Source: Bacteroidales bacterium
GTDB taxonomy: Bacteria; Bacteroidota; Bacteroidia; Bacteroidales; UBA10428
DNA: 23,160 bases
Assembly: GCA_003508755.1 (NCBI GenBank)
Contig: DNTK01000089.1
Span: 1 to 23,160, forward strand
Direction of reading: 5' to 3'
Of the stretch, positions 1 to 7,638 are shown piece after piece (position 1 is the stretch's first letter; each line of letters opens with the position of its first letter). The notes beneath the pieces were generated by a model. That model saw nothing but the letters and a program-made list of their open reading frames with translations. It did no database searches and was not told where the DNA came from. The translations under genes and the position numbers were made by a program.

Positions 1-2319
1 AATTTTTAATCGCTCGGCAAGACCGAATGCAGAGATACCATAAATGATACCAAAATTAGCTGTTTTCGCCTGGGAACGCATTTCACGTGAAACCTCTTCT
101 TCTTTCACCTTGAATACTTTCGCAGCGGTTGAACGGTGTATGTCTGCCTCGTTTTTAAAAGCTTCTACCATCTGCTCATCCTGGCTTAAATGGGCCATGA
201 GCCTTAATTCAATTTGCGAATAATCAGCTGCCAGCAAGGTGTGATCTGAATCTGATGGGATGAATGACTTTCTTATTTCCCGACCACGTTCTTCTCTTAT
301 TGGTATGTTTTGCAGGTTAGGATTTACCGAACTTAATCGTCCTGTGGCAGCAATGGTCTGATTAAACGATGTATGTATTTTGCCGGTGCTTTGCTCAATT
401 AACTTAGGCAGGGCCGAAACATATGTCGATTGCAGCTTTGTTAACGAACGGTATTCAAGTATTAAGGAAACTATGGGGTGCTTATCGATGAGCTTCTGCA
501 ATACATCTTCGCCTGTGCTGTATTGCTTGGTTTTAGTCATGCGCACCTTATCGGTTATTTTTAGCTTTTCGAATAGAATAACTCCAAGCTGCTTGGGTGA
601 GGCAATATTGAATTCTTCTCCAGAGTGTTTGTATATCTGTTCTTTAATACTTTCTATCTCGCTTAACAATTTAGTGTTGAATAGGTTAAGTGCTTTTGTG
701 TCAAGCTTAAAGCCAGCTTGTTCCATGTGGAACAAGACTTCTAACAGGGGCATTTCAATTGTTTTTGCCAATTCATCCAGCTTATTCTCGTTTAGTTTTG
801 GTGCAAGCTTTTTATATAGCTGGAGTGTTAAATCGGCATCTTCACAAGCATAATCTTTCACTTTTTCGGGTTTGAGTGTTTTCATCGAAAGCTGGTTCTT
901 TCCCTTTTTTCCAATCAATTCCTCAATAGAAATCATCTTATAATTCAGTTCATCATAAACCACATCATCCAGCTTGTGACGCGAATCAGGTTTTAATAGA
1001 TAATGAGCTACCATTGTATCGAAAAATGGATCAGAAAACTGAGCCCCATATTTCGCCAGGAAATGCAGATCGAATTTTAAATTGTGTCCTACTTTTAGCA
1101 GCTCCTTGCTTTCCCAAACCGGAGCTAATGTTTGCACCATTTCTTCAGCAATCTTTTTGTCTGAAAGGGCTATATAGAATGCCTCTTTTGGTTTTATCGC
1201 TAAAGCGATTCCTATTAATTCATCAGAAAAGGGATTTAAGCCCGATGTCTCCGTATCGAAACAAACAGCACTAGCTTTCAGGATACCGGGTAAAATCTTT
1301 TCGGCCTCTTCCTTAGTGGTGATGAGCTCATAACTGACAAGATCCGCTGAAAAACAATTTGCCGGAGTATCCTCAGATGTTAAGCTCTCCTGAACTTCCG
1401 GCGTGCCAAAAAGGCTTGCCTGGACAGGTTCTTTTGATGCAGGTTCCCCTAAAATCCTTTTCTTCAGGGTTCTAAAGTCGAGCTGATCAAAAAGTTGACC
1501 CAGTTTTTCCTTATGAGGATCTCTGCGCTTAAATTCTTCAATTTTTACTTTAATTGGTACGTCTATATCTATGGTAACCAGTTTTTTTGATAGTTCAATT
1601 TGCTCTTTAAAATTTTCAAGATTTTCCTTCTGTTTTCCCTTTAATTCATGGGTTGAATCCAATAGGTTTTCAACGGTTTTGTACTGTGACAGAAGTTTTT
1701 TGGCTGTTTTCTCTCCAATGCCGGGCGCGCCAGGAATGTTGTCAGAGCTATCGCCCCAGAGAGCCAGAAGATCGATTACCTGAAGTGGAGAAGTAACACT
1801 ATATTTTTCTTTTATTTCGTCGATTCCCAGAATTTCTTTTTCTCCACCACTCCTTCCAGGTTTATACATAAATACGTTTTCATCCACCAGTTGGCCATAG
1901 TCTTTATCCGGTGTCATCATATATACCGTAAATCCCTCTTTTCCTGCACGTTTCGATAATGTTCCAATAACATCATCGGCCTCAAAGCCATTTTCTTCCA
2001 CGATTGGTATGTTGTAAGCCTCAATAATTTCTTTAATAATAGGTACCGAACGCTTGATATCCTCCGGAGTAACCTGTCGGTTGGCTTTATACTCAGGGTA
2101 CATCTCGTGTCGAAAGGTTGGTGAGGGAGGATCGAAGGCTACCGCAATGTGTGTGGGATTCTCGTTTCTTAGAATTTCATCGAGTGTGTTCACAAAACCA
2201 AATATAGCCGAAGTATTATTTCCCTCCTTATCAGTGATTGGTCGGTTTATAAAAGCATAATATGCTCTGAAGATTAATGCATACGCGTCTAGCAAAAACA
2301 ACTTTTTTGTTTCGTTCAT
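1..2319 (-). CDS. polA: DNA polymerase I (partial, C-terminal end outside window)
   Basis: Pol I fills gaps in excision repair and removes Okazaki primers. The frame is open from the ATG at 2319-2317 to the window edge, giving 773 residues. E. coli Pol I is 928 aa, so about 150 residues with polymerase motif C are missing. An N-terminal 5'-nuclease/H3TH domain is visible (LLALWGDSSDNIPGAPGIG). The 3'-5' exonuclease has all its motifs: DTE (D355, E357), D417 in HNLKFD, and Y490-ACE-D494, so proofreading should be active. Polymerase motif A is DYSQIELR (D699). The O-helix is RSQAKTANFGIIYG (R748, K752, F756, Y760), offset by 6 from E. coli; F756 is the residue that excludes dideoxynucleotides. 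Two parS-like palindromes lie inside the coding sequence. The ATG sits only 34 bp from the upstream terminator, so the leader must be very short or transcription reads through. Identification is very secure. Confidence 0.97.
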   Translation of the reverse strand, partial: MNETKKLFLLDAYALIFRAYYAFINRPITDKEGNNTSAIFGFVNTLDEILRNENPTHIAVAFDPPSPTFRHEMYPEYKANRQVTPEDIKRSVPIIKEIIEAYNIPIVEENGFEADDVIGTLSKRAGKEGFTVYMMTPDKDYGQLVDENVFMYKPGRSGGEKEILGIDEIKEKYSVTSPLQVIDLLALWGDSSDNIPGAPGIGEKTAKKLLSQYKTVENLLDSTHELKGKQKENLENFKEQIELSKKLVTIDIDVPIKVKIEEFKRRDPHKEKLGQLFDQLDFRTLKKRILGEPASKEPVQASLFGTPEVQESLTSEDTPANCFSADLVSYELITTKEEAEKILPGILKASAVCFDTETSGLNPFSDELIGIALAIKPKEAFYIALSDKKIAEEMVQTLAPVWESKELLKVGHNLKFDLHFLAKYGAQFSDPFFDTMVAHYLLKPDSRHKLDDVVYDELNYKMISIEELIGKKGKNQLSMKTLKPEKVKDYACEDADLTLQLYKKLAPKLNENKLDELAKTIEMPLLEVLFHMEQAGFKLDTKALNLFNTKLLSEIESIKEQIYKHSGEEFNIASPKQLGVILFEKLKITDKVRMTKTKQYSTGEDVLQKLIDKHPIVSLILEYRSLTKLQSTYVSALPKLIEQSTGKIHTSFNQTIAATGRLSSVNPNLQNIPIREERGREIRKSFIPSDSDHTLLAADYSQIELRLMAHLSQDEQMVEAFKNEADIHRSTAAKVFKVKEEEVSREMRSQAKTANFGIIYGISAFGLAERLKI
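79..94. promoter_or_regulatory. parS-like palindrome (core TTTCACGTGAAA) inside polA
   Basis: The 12-bp perfect palindrome TTTCACGTGAAA is at 81-92. Over 16 bp it matches the Bacillus-type parS TGTTTCACGTGAAACA at 13 positions. It overlaps polA codons for VSRE just before the O-helix, so codon constraint could explain it alone. It is listed because two further parS-like sites lie within 6 kb. Confidence 0.4.
719..734. promoter_or_regulatory. parS-like site TGTTCCATGTGGAACA inside polA
   Basis: This matches the symmetric parS variant TGTTCCACGTGGAACA at 15 of 16 positions. Symmetry extends outward: CTTGTTCCA (717-725) and TGGAACAAG (728-736) are perfect 9-bp inverted arms around a 2-bp centre. 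It lies in polA codons for LFHMEQ. The ParB-binding role is inferred from consensus only. Confidence 0.5.
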
Positions 2320-2353
2320 AAGATAATATTCTGTTGGTGGAGGAAAATTACAT

Positions 2354-2395
2354 AAAAAAAGCCGGACTGCTTCATATTTTAGCGTCCGGCTTTTT
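2354..2395 (-). terminator. Bidirectional rho-independent terminator between the arsR-type gene and polA
   Basis: AAAAAGCCGGAC (2356-2367) pairs perfectly with GTCCGGCTTTTT (2384-2395) around a 16-nt loop. The minus-strand transcript ends in a run of seven T (2354-2360), as expected for termination of the ArsR-type gene that ends at 2418. A T-run on the plus strand makes it bidirectional in form. Confidence 0.88.
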
Positions 2396-2417
2396 GGTTA
2401 ATTTGAGATATCTTTAG

Positions 2418-2717
2418 TTAATCGCATGCACATGTACTGATGCATTCAATTAAAGTATTTAACCGATCATGTTTGAGTGAATAAAATGTATTCTTGCCCT
2501 CTCGTTTAGCCACCAACACATCTTTGTCGCGTAAAATACCCAAATGATGTGATGCTGTGGACTGTTCTATGTTAAGTGCTTCGTGTATCTGCGTGACTGT
2601 TAGGCGTTTACCTGCTTCAAGTTGATTTAATATAGCAATACGCAAGGGATGCGAGATGGCCTTTAGCATGGTGGCAGCCTTTTCTAATTGCTCGATTGTA
2701 AAATCGTTAATAATCAT
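2418..2717 (-). CDS. ArsR/SmtB-family winged-helix transcriptional regulator with C-terminal cysteines
   Basis: This 99-residue protein has the ArsR/SmtB fold. Helix 1-2 is ATMLKAISHPLRIAILNQLEAG (15-36), the recognition helix is IEQSTASHHLGILRDKDVL (about 50-68), and the wing is AKREGKNTFYSL (70-81). Such proteins are homodimeric repressors released by metal or thiol ligands. The classic ArsR ELCVC metal site in helix 3 is absent. Its only cysteines are at the end, C92, C96 and C98 in ECISTCACD, which could form a dimer-interface metal or thiol sensor (inference). No transporter or detoxification gene is adjacent; the divergent neighbour is a polyprenyl synthase. A perfect 6-4-6 AT inverted repeat overlaps the -7 box and suggests autorepression. 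The real effector is unknown. Confidence 0.9.
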   Translation of the reverse strand: MIINDFTIEQLEKAATMLKAISHPLRIAILNQLEAGKRLTVTQIHEALNIEQSTASHHLGILRDKDVLVAKREGKNTFYSLKHDRLNTLIECISTCACD

Positions 2718-2733
2718 ATCAAATTTATTTATG

Positions 2734-2741
2734 CAAATATA
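2734..2741 (-). promoter_or_regulatory. -7 box (TATATTTG) of the ArsR-type gene
   Basis: The minus strand reads TATATTTG, an exact match to the Bacteroidota -7 consensus TAnnTTTG, 16 bp upstream of the ATG at 2717. No TTG is found at the expected -33 spacing. A second exact match, TAAATTTG (2720-2727), is too close to the ATG to give a leader. Confidence 0.45.
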
Positions 2742-2750
2742 TAAATATTT
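2735..2750. promoter_or_regulatory. Candidate operator, AAATAT-ATAA-ATATTT
   Basis: A perfect 6-bp inverted repeat with a 4-bp spacer covers the -7 box of the ArsR-type gene. ArsR-family operators are typically AT-rich inverted repeats overlapping the promoter, so this is the best operator candidate in the divergent 195-bp gap. In AT-rich DNA such repeats also arise by chance. Confidence 0.4.
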
Positions 2751-2912
2751 TCAATATGTAATATCTACATAGGTAAATGAGTTAGATCATATTTCCCACC
2801 AGTTGTTGTGTGAGCGTATTAATTGTACCCAAATGTTTGTGAATAATTCATGCTCCAAATGAAGGGATCAAAAAAGAATAGATATCTTTACAACCCATGC
2901 GATAACAATACG

Positions 2913-3887
2913 ATGAAGGCAACTGAAAAAATAAAATCGGTTATTAAAGCTGACCTGCAGGAATTCAACCAAAACTTTGGTAAAACCATGAAAAGCAATG
3001 TTCCCTTATTGAACATTGTAACCAAATATTTACTGCGGCGAAAAGGCAAGCAAATTCGTCCCATTTTAGTGTTTCTATCGGCCAAAACTATTGCCGCTCC
3101 GAACGATGCTACACACGTGGCAGCTTCGTTAATAGAACTTTTGCATACAGCCACATTGGTGCACGATGATGTAGTTGATGATGCCATGGAGCGCCGTGGT
3201 TTTTTATCGATCAATGCCTTGTGGCGATCGAAAATAGCTGTGCTTTTAGGTGATTTTCTCTTAGCAAAAGGACTCCTGCTATCGGTAGAGCATAAGCAAT
3301 ATGAGTTGTTGGAGATAGTCTCGGAAGCGGTTAAAGAAATGAGCGAGGGTGAATTGCTGCAAATTCAAAAAACCAGAAAACTAAATATTACTGAAGAAGA
3401 ATATTTTAATATTATCACAAAAAAAACAGCCACACTGCTAGCCGCTTGCACAGCCAGTGGCGCCCGATCTGTAAGCGAAGATCACTCGGTTGTTGAAAAA
3501 ATGAAACAGCTTGGACTCAACCTGGGTATTGCTTTTCAGATCAAGGACGATTTGTTCGATTACGAAACTTCTGCTGTTATAGGCAAGCCAAAAGGGAACG
3601 ATATAAAGGAAAAGAAACTAACACTGCCACTAATTGCTGCACTTGAGAATGCCCCAGGAAAGGAACGGAAAGAGATTATTAGAATGATTAATAAAAAATC
3701 CTCTAAAAGAAATACTTACGACACTATATTTAAATTTGCACATAAATACAATGGTGTGCAATATGCCCAGGATAAAATGCATTTTTATAAGCAAAGCGCA
3801 CTTGATGTTTTGGCAGACTTTCCTGAAAGTGAGGCCAAAAAATCGCTGGCCGATTTAATCAATTATATTGTTTCGAGAAAAAAATAA
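2913..3887 (+). CDS. All-trans long-chain polyprenyl diphosphate synthase (octaprenyl/heptaprenyl type)
   Basis: This enzyme elongates farnesyl diphosphate with isopentenyl diphosphate, most likely for the menaquinone side chain. From the ATG at 2913 it has 324 residues, the usual family size: GKQIRP (45-50), first Asp-rich motif DDVVD (85-89), KKTAT (170-174), second Asp-rich motif DDLFD (212-216) and KGNDIKEKKLTLP (227-239). The residue five before the first DD is Ala (HTATLVHDD), as in IspB-like enzymes; the bulky aromatic of short-chain synthases is missing, so a long product is expected. An upstream in-frame ATG at 2850 would add 21 residues (MLQMKGSKKNRYLYNPCDNNT) unlike the family, so the internal ATG is preferred. 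It is convergent with uvrC and divergent from the ArsR-type gene. Confidence 0.93.
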   Translation: MKATEKIKSVIKADLQEFNQNFGKTMKSNVPLLNIVTKYLLRRKGKQIRPILVFLSAKTIAAPNDATHVAASLIELLHTATLVHDDVVDDAMERRGFLSINALWRSKIAVLLGDFLLAKGLLLSVEHKQYELLEIVSEAVKEMSEGELLQIQKTRKLNITEEEYFNIITKKTATLLAACTASGARSVSEDHSVVEKMKQLGLNLGIAFQIKDDLFDYETSAVIGKPKGNDIKEKKLTLPLIAALENAPGKERKEIIRMINKKSSKRNTYDTIFKFAHKYNGVQYAQDKMHFYKQSALDVLADFPESEAKKSLADLINYIVSRKK

Positions 3888-3908
3888 GGGGGTATGCTCC
3901 TCCTAATG

Positions 3909-5702
3909 TTAGTTTTCAGACAATCTTTTTAAGATCTTTTCTGCCACCTTTTTAGGTACAACATTAGAAATATCTTCCACTGTTTTTGTTTTTATCGAAT
4001 CTACCGAACCAAACTCCTTAATTAATTTTTCGATGGTTTTAGGTCCCACGCCCTCGATGCTTTCAAGGATAGTTTTTGTCATAATTTTTGACCGAATATT
4101 TCGGTGAAAGGTAATTCCGAACCGATGTGCTTCGTTTCTTAAATGTTGAATAATTTTTAATGAACTAGAATTCTTGTTTAAATAAAGAGGGATGGAGTCA
4201 CCCGGGAAATATAATTCCTCCAGTTTTTTAGCAATTCCTAAAATGGCAATTTTCCCATAAATACCTAGTTTTTTTAAACTCTTTACGGCAGCACTTAATT
4301 GCCCTTTACCCCCATCGATTACAATTAACTGCGGTAGGTTTCTCTTTTCTTCTATTAACCGTCGGTACCTTCGATACACCACTTCTTCCATTGAAGCAAA
4401 ATCGTTGGCCCCTTCAACCGTTTTAATATGAAAATGTCGGTATTCCTTTGTTGCTGGTTTGCCATTTTTGAATACCACGCAAGCAGCAACCGGTGAGGTT
4501 CCCTGAATGTTGCTGTTATCGAAGCACTCGATATGAAAGGGAACTTCTTTTAGTCGCAAATCGGTTTTTAATTGAACCAGTTTTGCTGGAGGTTTCCTAA
4601 ACCTTTCTGAGATATCGTTCTTTTTCTTTTCTACATGCAAAGCAAACTGAATGGCATTCCGCTCCGATAATTCCATTAGTTTTTTTTTGTCGCCAATTTT
4701 AGGGATAGTAAAACTAATCCCTGGTAATTCAGGTAAATCAAACGGAACATAAACCACCTGTGAGGAGCTGCTAACTTTTTCACGTATGTCAAGAATGGCA
4801 TAAGCCAATAAATCTTCCCTGGTTTCGTCAAGTTTTTTTGTTATCTCAACCGTGTGTGATTGAACAATGGCTCCATTTATTATTTTAAGGAAATTAATAT
4901 ATGCATTGTTTTTTCGCTCATAAAAGTTAAACACATCCACATTGTTGATCTTGGGATTTACAATGGTAGATTTACTTTTGTATTTCTGTAACAGTTCGTG
5001 TTTTTGTTTAATAAGTTCCGCCTCTTCGAATTGGTGCCTTTCAGCACACTCAAGCATGAGTTCCTTCAGGTATTCCTGAACTTGCTGGATATTTCCTTTT
5101 AAAATTTTCCTTACCTGGTTAATGGTTTGTCTGTAATCTTCTTCGGTTTGTTTGTTTTCACATGGACCCAAACAATTTCCAATATGGTATTCCAGACACA
5201 CTTTGAATTTTTTGTTGAGAATGTTTTCTTCCGTTAGTTTGTAAGTACAAGTTCGAATCTGGTATATTTGCCGCACCAGGTTAATTAAGGTTCTTACCAT
5301 AACAGCCGAGGTGTAGGGTCCGAAATATTCAGAACCGTCGTTTACTCTGTTGCGCGTTGAGAATACTCTTGGAAATTCTTCGTTCTTTATACAAATCCAG
5401 GGAAATGTTTTGTCATCCTTAAGCAACACATTGTATTTTGGTTGGTATTGCTTGATTAAATTGTTCTCTAACAACAAGGCATCGGTTTCGGTTTCTACAA
5501 CAATGTGTTTGATGTCATATACCTGACCAGCGAGCTTTTTTGTTTTGAATGATTCATGCTTTTGACTGGTGAAATAGGAAGCTACCCTGCTCTTAAGGTT
5601 TTTTGCTTTACCAACATAAAGGATGTTCCCGTGTTTATCATAGAATTGGTAAACCCCGGGTTGATTAGGTAAAATGCTGACAATGTGTTTTACATCTAAC
5701 AT
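3909..5702 (-). CDS. uvrC: Excinuclease ABC subunit UvrC
   Basis: UvrC makes both incisions in nucleotide excision repair once UvrB is loaded on the lesion. The 597-residue protein is full length. Visible parts are: GIY-YIG nuclease (PGVYQFYDKHGNILYVGKAKNLKSR, 15-39); four cysteines C152, C169, C177, C181, spaced like the reported [4Fe-4S] ligands of E. coli UvrC; a UVR helical hairpin (about 205-240) for UvrB; and an RNase H-like 5' nuclease with D395 (ECFDNSN), D434 (GANDFASM), D463 (VIDGGKGQ) and H526 (EAHRFG), matching E. coli D399/D438/D466/H538. Tandem HhH motifs (ILESIEGVGPKTIEKLIKEFGS) end the protein. It lies 43 bp downstream of mnmG, probably in the same transcript, with a parS-like palindrome in the gap. 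Confidence 0.98.
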   Translation of the reverse strand: MLDVKHIVSILPNQPGVYQFYDKHGNILYVGKAKNLKSRVASYFTSQKHESFKTKKLAGQVYDIKHIVVETETDALLLENNLIKQYQPKYNVLLKDDKTFPWICIKNEEFPRVFSTRNRVNDGSEYFGPYTSAVMVRTLINLVRQIYQIRTCTYKLTEENILNKKFKVCLEYHIGNCLGPCENKQTEEDYRQTINQVRKILKGNIQQVQEYLKELMLECAERHQFEEAELIKQKHELLQKYKSKSTIVNPKINNVDVFNFYERKNNAYINFLKIINGAIVQSHTVEITKKLDETREDLLAYAILDIREKVSSSSQVVYVPFDLPELPGISFTIPKIGDKKKLMELSERNAIQFALHVEKKKNDISERFRKPPAKLVQLKTDLRLKEVPFHIECFDNSNIQGTSPVAACVVFKNGKPATKEYRHFHIKTVEGANDFASMEEVVYRRYRRLIEEKRNLPQLIVIDGGKGQLSAAVKSLKKLGIYGKIAILGIAKKLEELYFPGDSIPLYLNKNSSSLKIIQHLRNEAHRFGITFHRNIRSKIMTKTILESIEGVGPKTIEKLIKEFGSVDSIKTKTVEDISNVVPKKVAEKILKRLSEN

Positions 5703-5720
5703 TGTTTGAAGTAAATATTT

Positions 5721-5736
5721 GGTTCCACGTGGAACA
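5721..5736. promoter_or_regulatory. parS-like site GGTTCCACGTGGAACA in the uvrC/mnmG gap
   Basis: A perfect 14-bp palindrome, GTTCCACGTGGAAC (5722-5735), gives 15 of 16 matches to TGTTCCACGTGGAACA, the symmetric version of the widespread ParB site TGTTNCACGTGAAACA. It lies in non-coding DNA between the uvrC start (5702) and the mnmG stop (5746), so codon constraint cannot explain it. No parA or parB is in the window; assignment is by consensus. Confidence 0.68.
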
Positions 5737-5745
5737 AATGGGTGT

Positions 5746-7614
5746 TTATCGACCCAGATGTACTAATAAAACATTAATGTCGGCGGGCGAAACACCAGGT
5801 ATTCGGCTTGCTTGCCCTATGGTAGTAGGGTTTATTTTGCTTAGTTTTTGTCTTGCTTCAGTGGAAATCGATTTGAGTGTTTCAAACGGAGTTTTGTTTG
5901 GTATGCGAATGTCCTCCAGTCGCGAAATTTTTTCTGCAAGTAGTTTTTCTCTTTCTATGTATCCAGAGTATTTTATGTGGATCTCGGTAGATTCACATAA
6001 ATCAGTGAAATCTAAATCAGGTTGGTGTTCGAATTTTTCTTCCAGCTTTACGTTGTTGATAAAATCCTCCAGGTTTATTTGCGGGCGCTTAATGATTTCA
6101 AATGATTTAATTTGTTGTTTTAACGGCGAAGTGTTATTCGTGGTTAAATATGTGTTCGCCTCATTAGGGTTTACACTGGTTCTTTTTAAGAAAGAAACGA
6201 ACCTGTCTCTCGCTGCAATTTTAGCTTCAAGTTGAATTAATCTTTTATCGCTGGCAAGACCAATTTGGTGGCCTTTGGGAGTGAGACGTTCATCAGCGTT
6301 GTCTTGTCTGAGGAGTATTCTGTGCTCCGCTCTGGAAGTAAACATTCGGTAAGGTTCGTCGACCCCTTTTGTGACCAAATCATCGATGAGTACTCCTATA
6401 TAAGACTCTTCTCTTCCCAGTGTAAATTCCTCCATTTTTTGAACTGAAAGTGCTGCATTCACACCAGCTATTAATCCCTGTCCTCCTGCTTCCTCATAAC
6501 CTGTAGTTCCATTAATTTGCCCAGCAAAATAGAGGTTAGGTATCTTTTTGGTTTCTAATGTGTGTTTCAACTGAGTGGGTGGATAATAATCATATTCGAT
6601 GGCATACCCAGGGCGATGTATCACTACATTTTCAAATCCAGGAATGTTTCTCAAGGCCTTATATTGAACATCCCAAGGTAGACTTGAAGAAAACCCATTC
6701 AGGTACATTTCGTAGGTGTCGGCTCCCTCCGGTTCAAGAAATAATTGGTGCCTTGTTTTGTCAGAAAAGGTGACAATCTTATCCTCAATACTTGGACAAT
6801 AACGTGGTCCCACTCCATCAATTGATCCATTAAAAAGAGGACTGGCATGAAATCCAGTTTGCAAGATGTCATGTACATCGGTATTGGTATAAGTAATGTA
6901 GCAGGAATGATTGGTGGTGATTCTTTTGTGTAAAAAAGAAAAATTTCCCCCTTCATTATCTCCTTTTTGTTCTTCCATTTTCGAAAAGTTCACACTTCTC
7001 CCATCAATACGAGCCGGAGTACCTGTCTTCATTCGGCCCACTTCAAAACCAAATTCCTTAAGTTGTTTTGAGATACCGACAGAGGAAGGTTCTGAAATAC
7101 GTCCTCCACCAAAATTTTTGTCACCAATATGAATCAGGCCATTCTCGAATGTGCCATTTGTAAGTATTACTTTTTTAGCATAAAACGGTACACCTATTTT
7201 TGTATTTACACCAATTACGTTATCTCCCTCAAGAATTAGGCTAGTAACAGCATCCTGCCAAAGTTGGATGTTTTCATTACCCTCTAGAGCTTTCCGCCAT
7301 TCATGAACAAATTGAAAACGATCAGATTGTGCACGAGGACTCCACATAGCCGGTCCTTTACTTTTATTCAGCATGCGAAACTGTAACATGGTCTTATCAG
7401 TAATAATTCCCATCATTCCGCCGAGTGCATCAATTTCACGAACAATTTGTCCTTTTGCCACTCCACCCACAGCAGGATTACAAGACATCTGCGCAATCTT
7501 AGTCATGTCTAAAGTTATTAGTAGCACCTTGCAACCTAATCGACCAGCAACAAATGCTGCCTCACAACCAGCGTGACCAGCTCCTACCACAATTACATCG
7601 TAACTGAATTTCAT
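5746..7614 (-). CDS. mnmG: tRNA uridine-5-carboxymethylaminomethyl(34) synthesis enzyme MnmG (GidA)
   Basis: With MnmE, MnmG installs the (carboxymethyl)aminomethyl group on U34 of tRNAs reading split codon boxes, using FAD, NADH and methylene-tetrahydrofolate. The 622 residues are full length. The FAD Rossmann motif is GAGHAG (11-16). CNPAVGG carries C45 and GPRYCPSIEDK carries C273, the two cysteines conserved in the family (C47 and C277 in E. coli). NGTFENGLIHIG and GYEEAGGQGLIAGVNAAL are further signatures, and the C-terminal helical domain ends in IPGVSPADINVLLVHLGR. The ATG at 7614 starts directly before the FAD motif. ybeY lies 24 bp upstream and uvrC follows 43 bp downstream. In many bacteria mnmG is close to oriC, which fits the parS-like site beside it. 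Confidence 0.98.
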   Translation of the reverse strand: MKFSYDVIVVGAGHAGCEAAFVAGRLGCKVLLITLDMTKIAQMSCNPAVGGVAKGQIVREIDALGGMMGIITDKTMLQFRMLNKSKGPAMWSPRAQSDRFQFVHEWRKALEGNENIQLWQDAVTSLILEGDNVIGVNTKIGVPFYAKKVILTNGTFENGLIHIGDKNFGGGRISEPSSVGISKQLKEFGFEVGRMKTGTPARIDGRSVNFSKMEEQKGDNEGGNFSFLHKRITTNHSCYITYTNTDVHDILQTGFHASPLFNGSIDGVGPRYCPSIEDKIVTFSDKTRHQLFLEPEGADTYEMYLNGFSSSLPWDVQYKALRNIPGFENVVIHRPGYAIEYDYYPPTQLKHTLETKKIPNLYFAGQINGTTGYEEAGGQGLIAGVNAALSVQKMEEFTLGREESYIGVLIDDLVTKGVDEPYRMFTSRAEHRILLRQDNADERLTPKGHQIGLASDKRLIQLEAKIAARDRFVSFLKRTSVNPNEANTYLTTNNTSPLKQQIKSFEIIKRPQINLEDFINNVKLEEKFEHQPDLDFTDLCESTEIHIKYSGYIEREKLLAEKISRLEDIRIPNKTPFETLKSISTEARQKLSKINPTTIGQASRIPGVSPADINVLLVHLGR

Positions 7615-7638
7615 AGAAAAATGTTTTTGTAAAATTAT

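Noticed and set aside
380..2260. Several plus-strand open frames over 68-157 codons
   Set aside because: All lie opposite polA, whose motifs are continuous throughout.
2850..2912. N-terminal extension of the polyprenyl synthase from the ATG at 2850
   Set aside because: The 21 extra residues do not resemble the family, and the protein aligns in length from 2913.
2888..3214. Minus-strand 108-aa open frame opposite the polyprenyl synthase
   Set aside because: Entirely antisense to a strongly supported gene and without recognisable motifs; a shadow frame.
3884..3906. Possible terminator between the polyprenyl synthase and uvrC (GGGGG...CTCCTCC)
   Set aside because: Stem is short and mismatched and there is no T-run on either strand.
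4765..4785. TTTTTCACGTATG in uvrC as a fourth parS site
   Set aside because: Only one half matches; the right arm is lost.
5702..6235. Plus-strand 177-aa open frame across the mnmG end
   Set aside because: Antisense to mnmG; hydrophobic/Ser-rich composition is that of a reverse-complement shadow.
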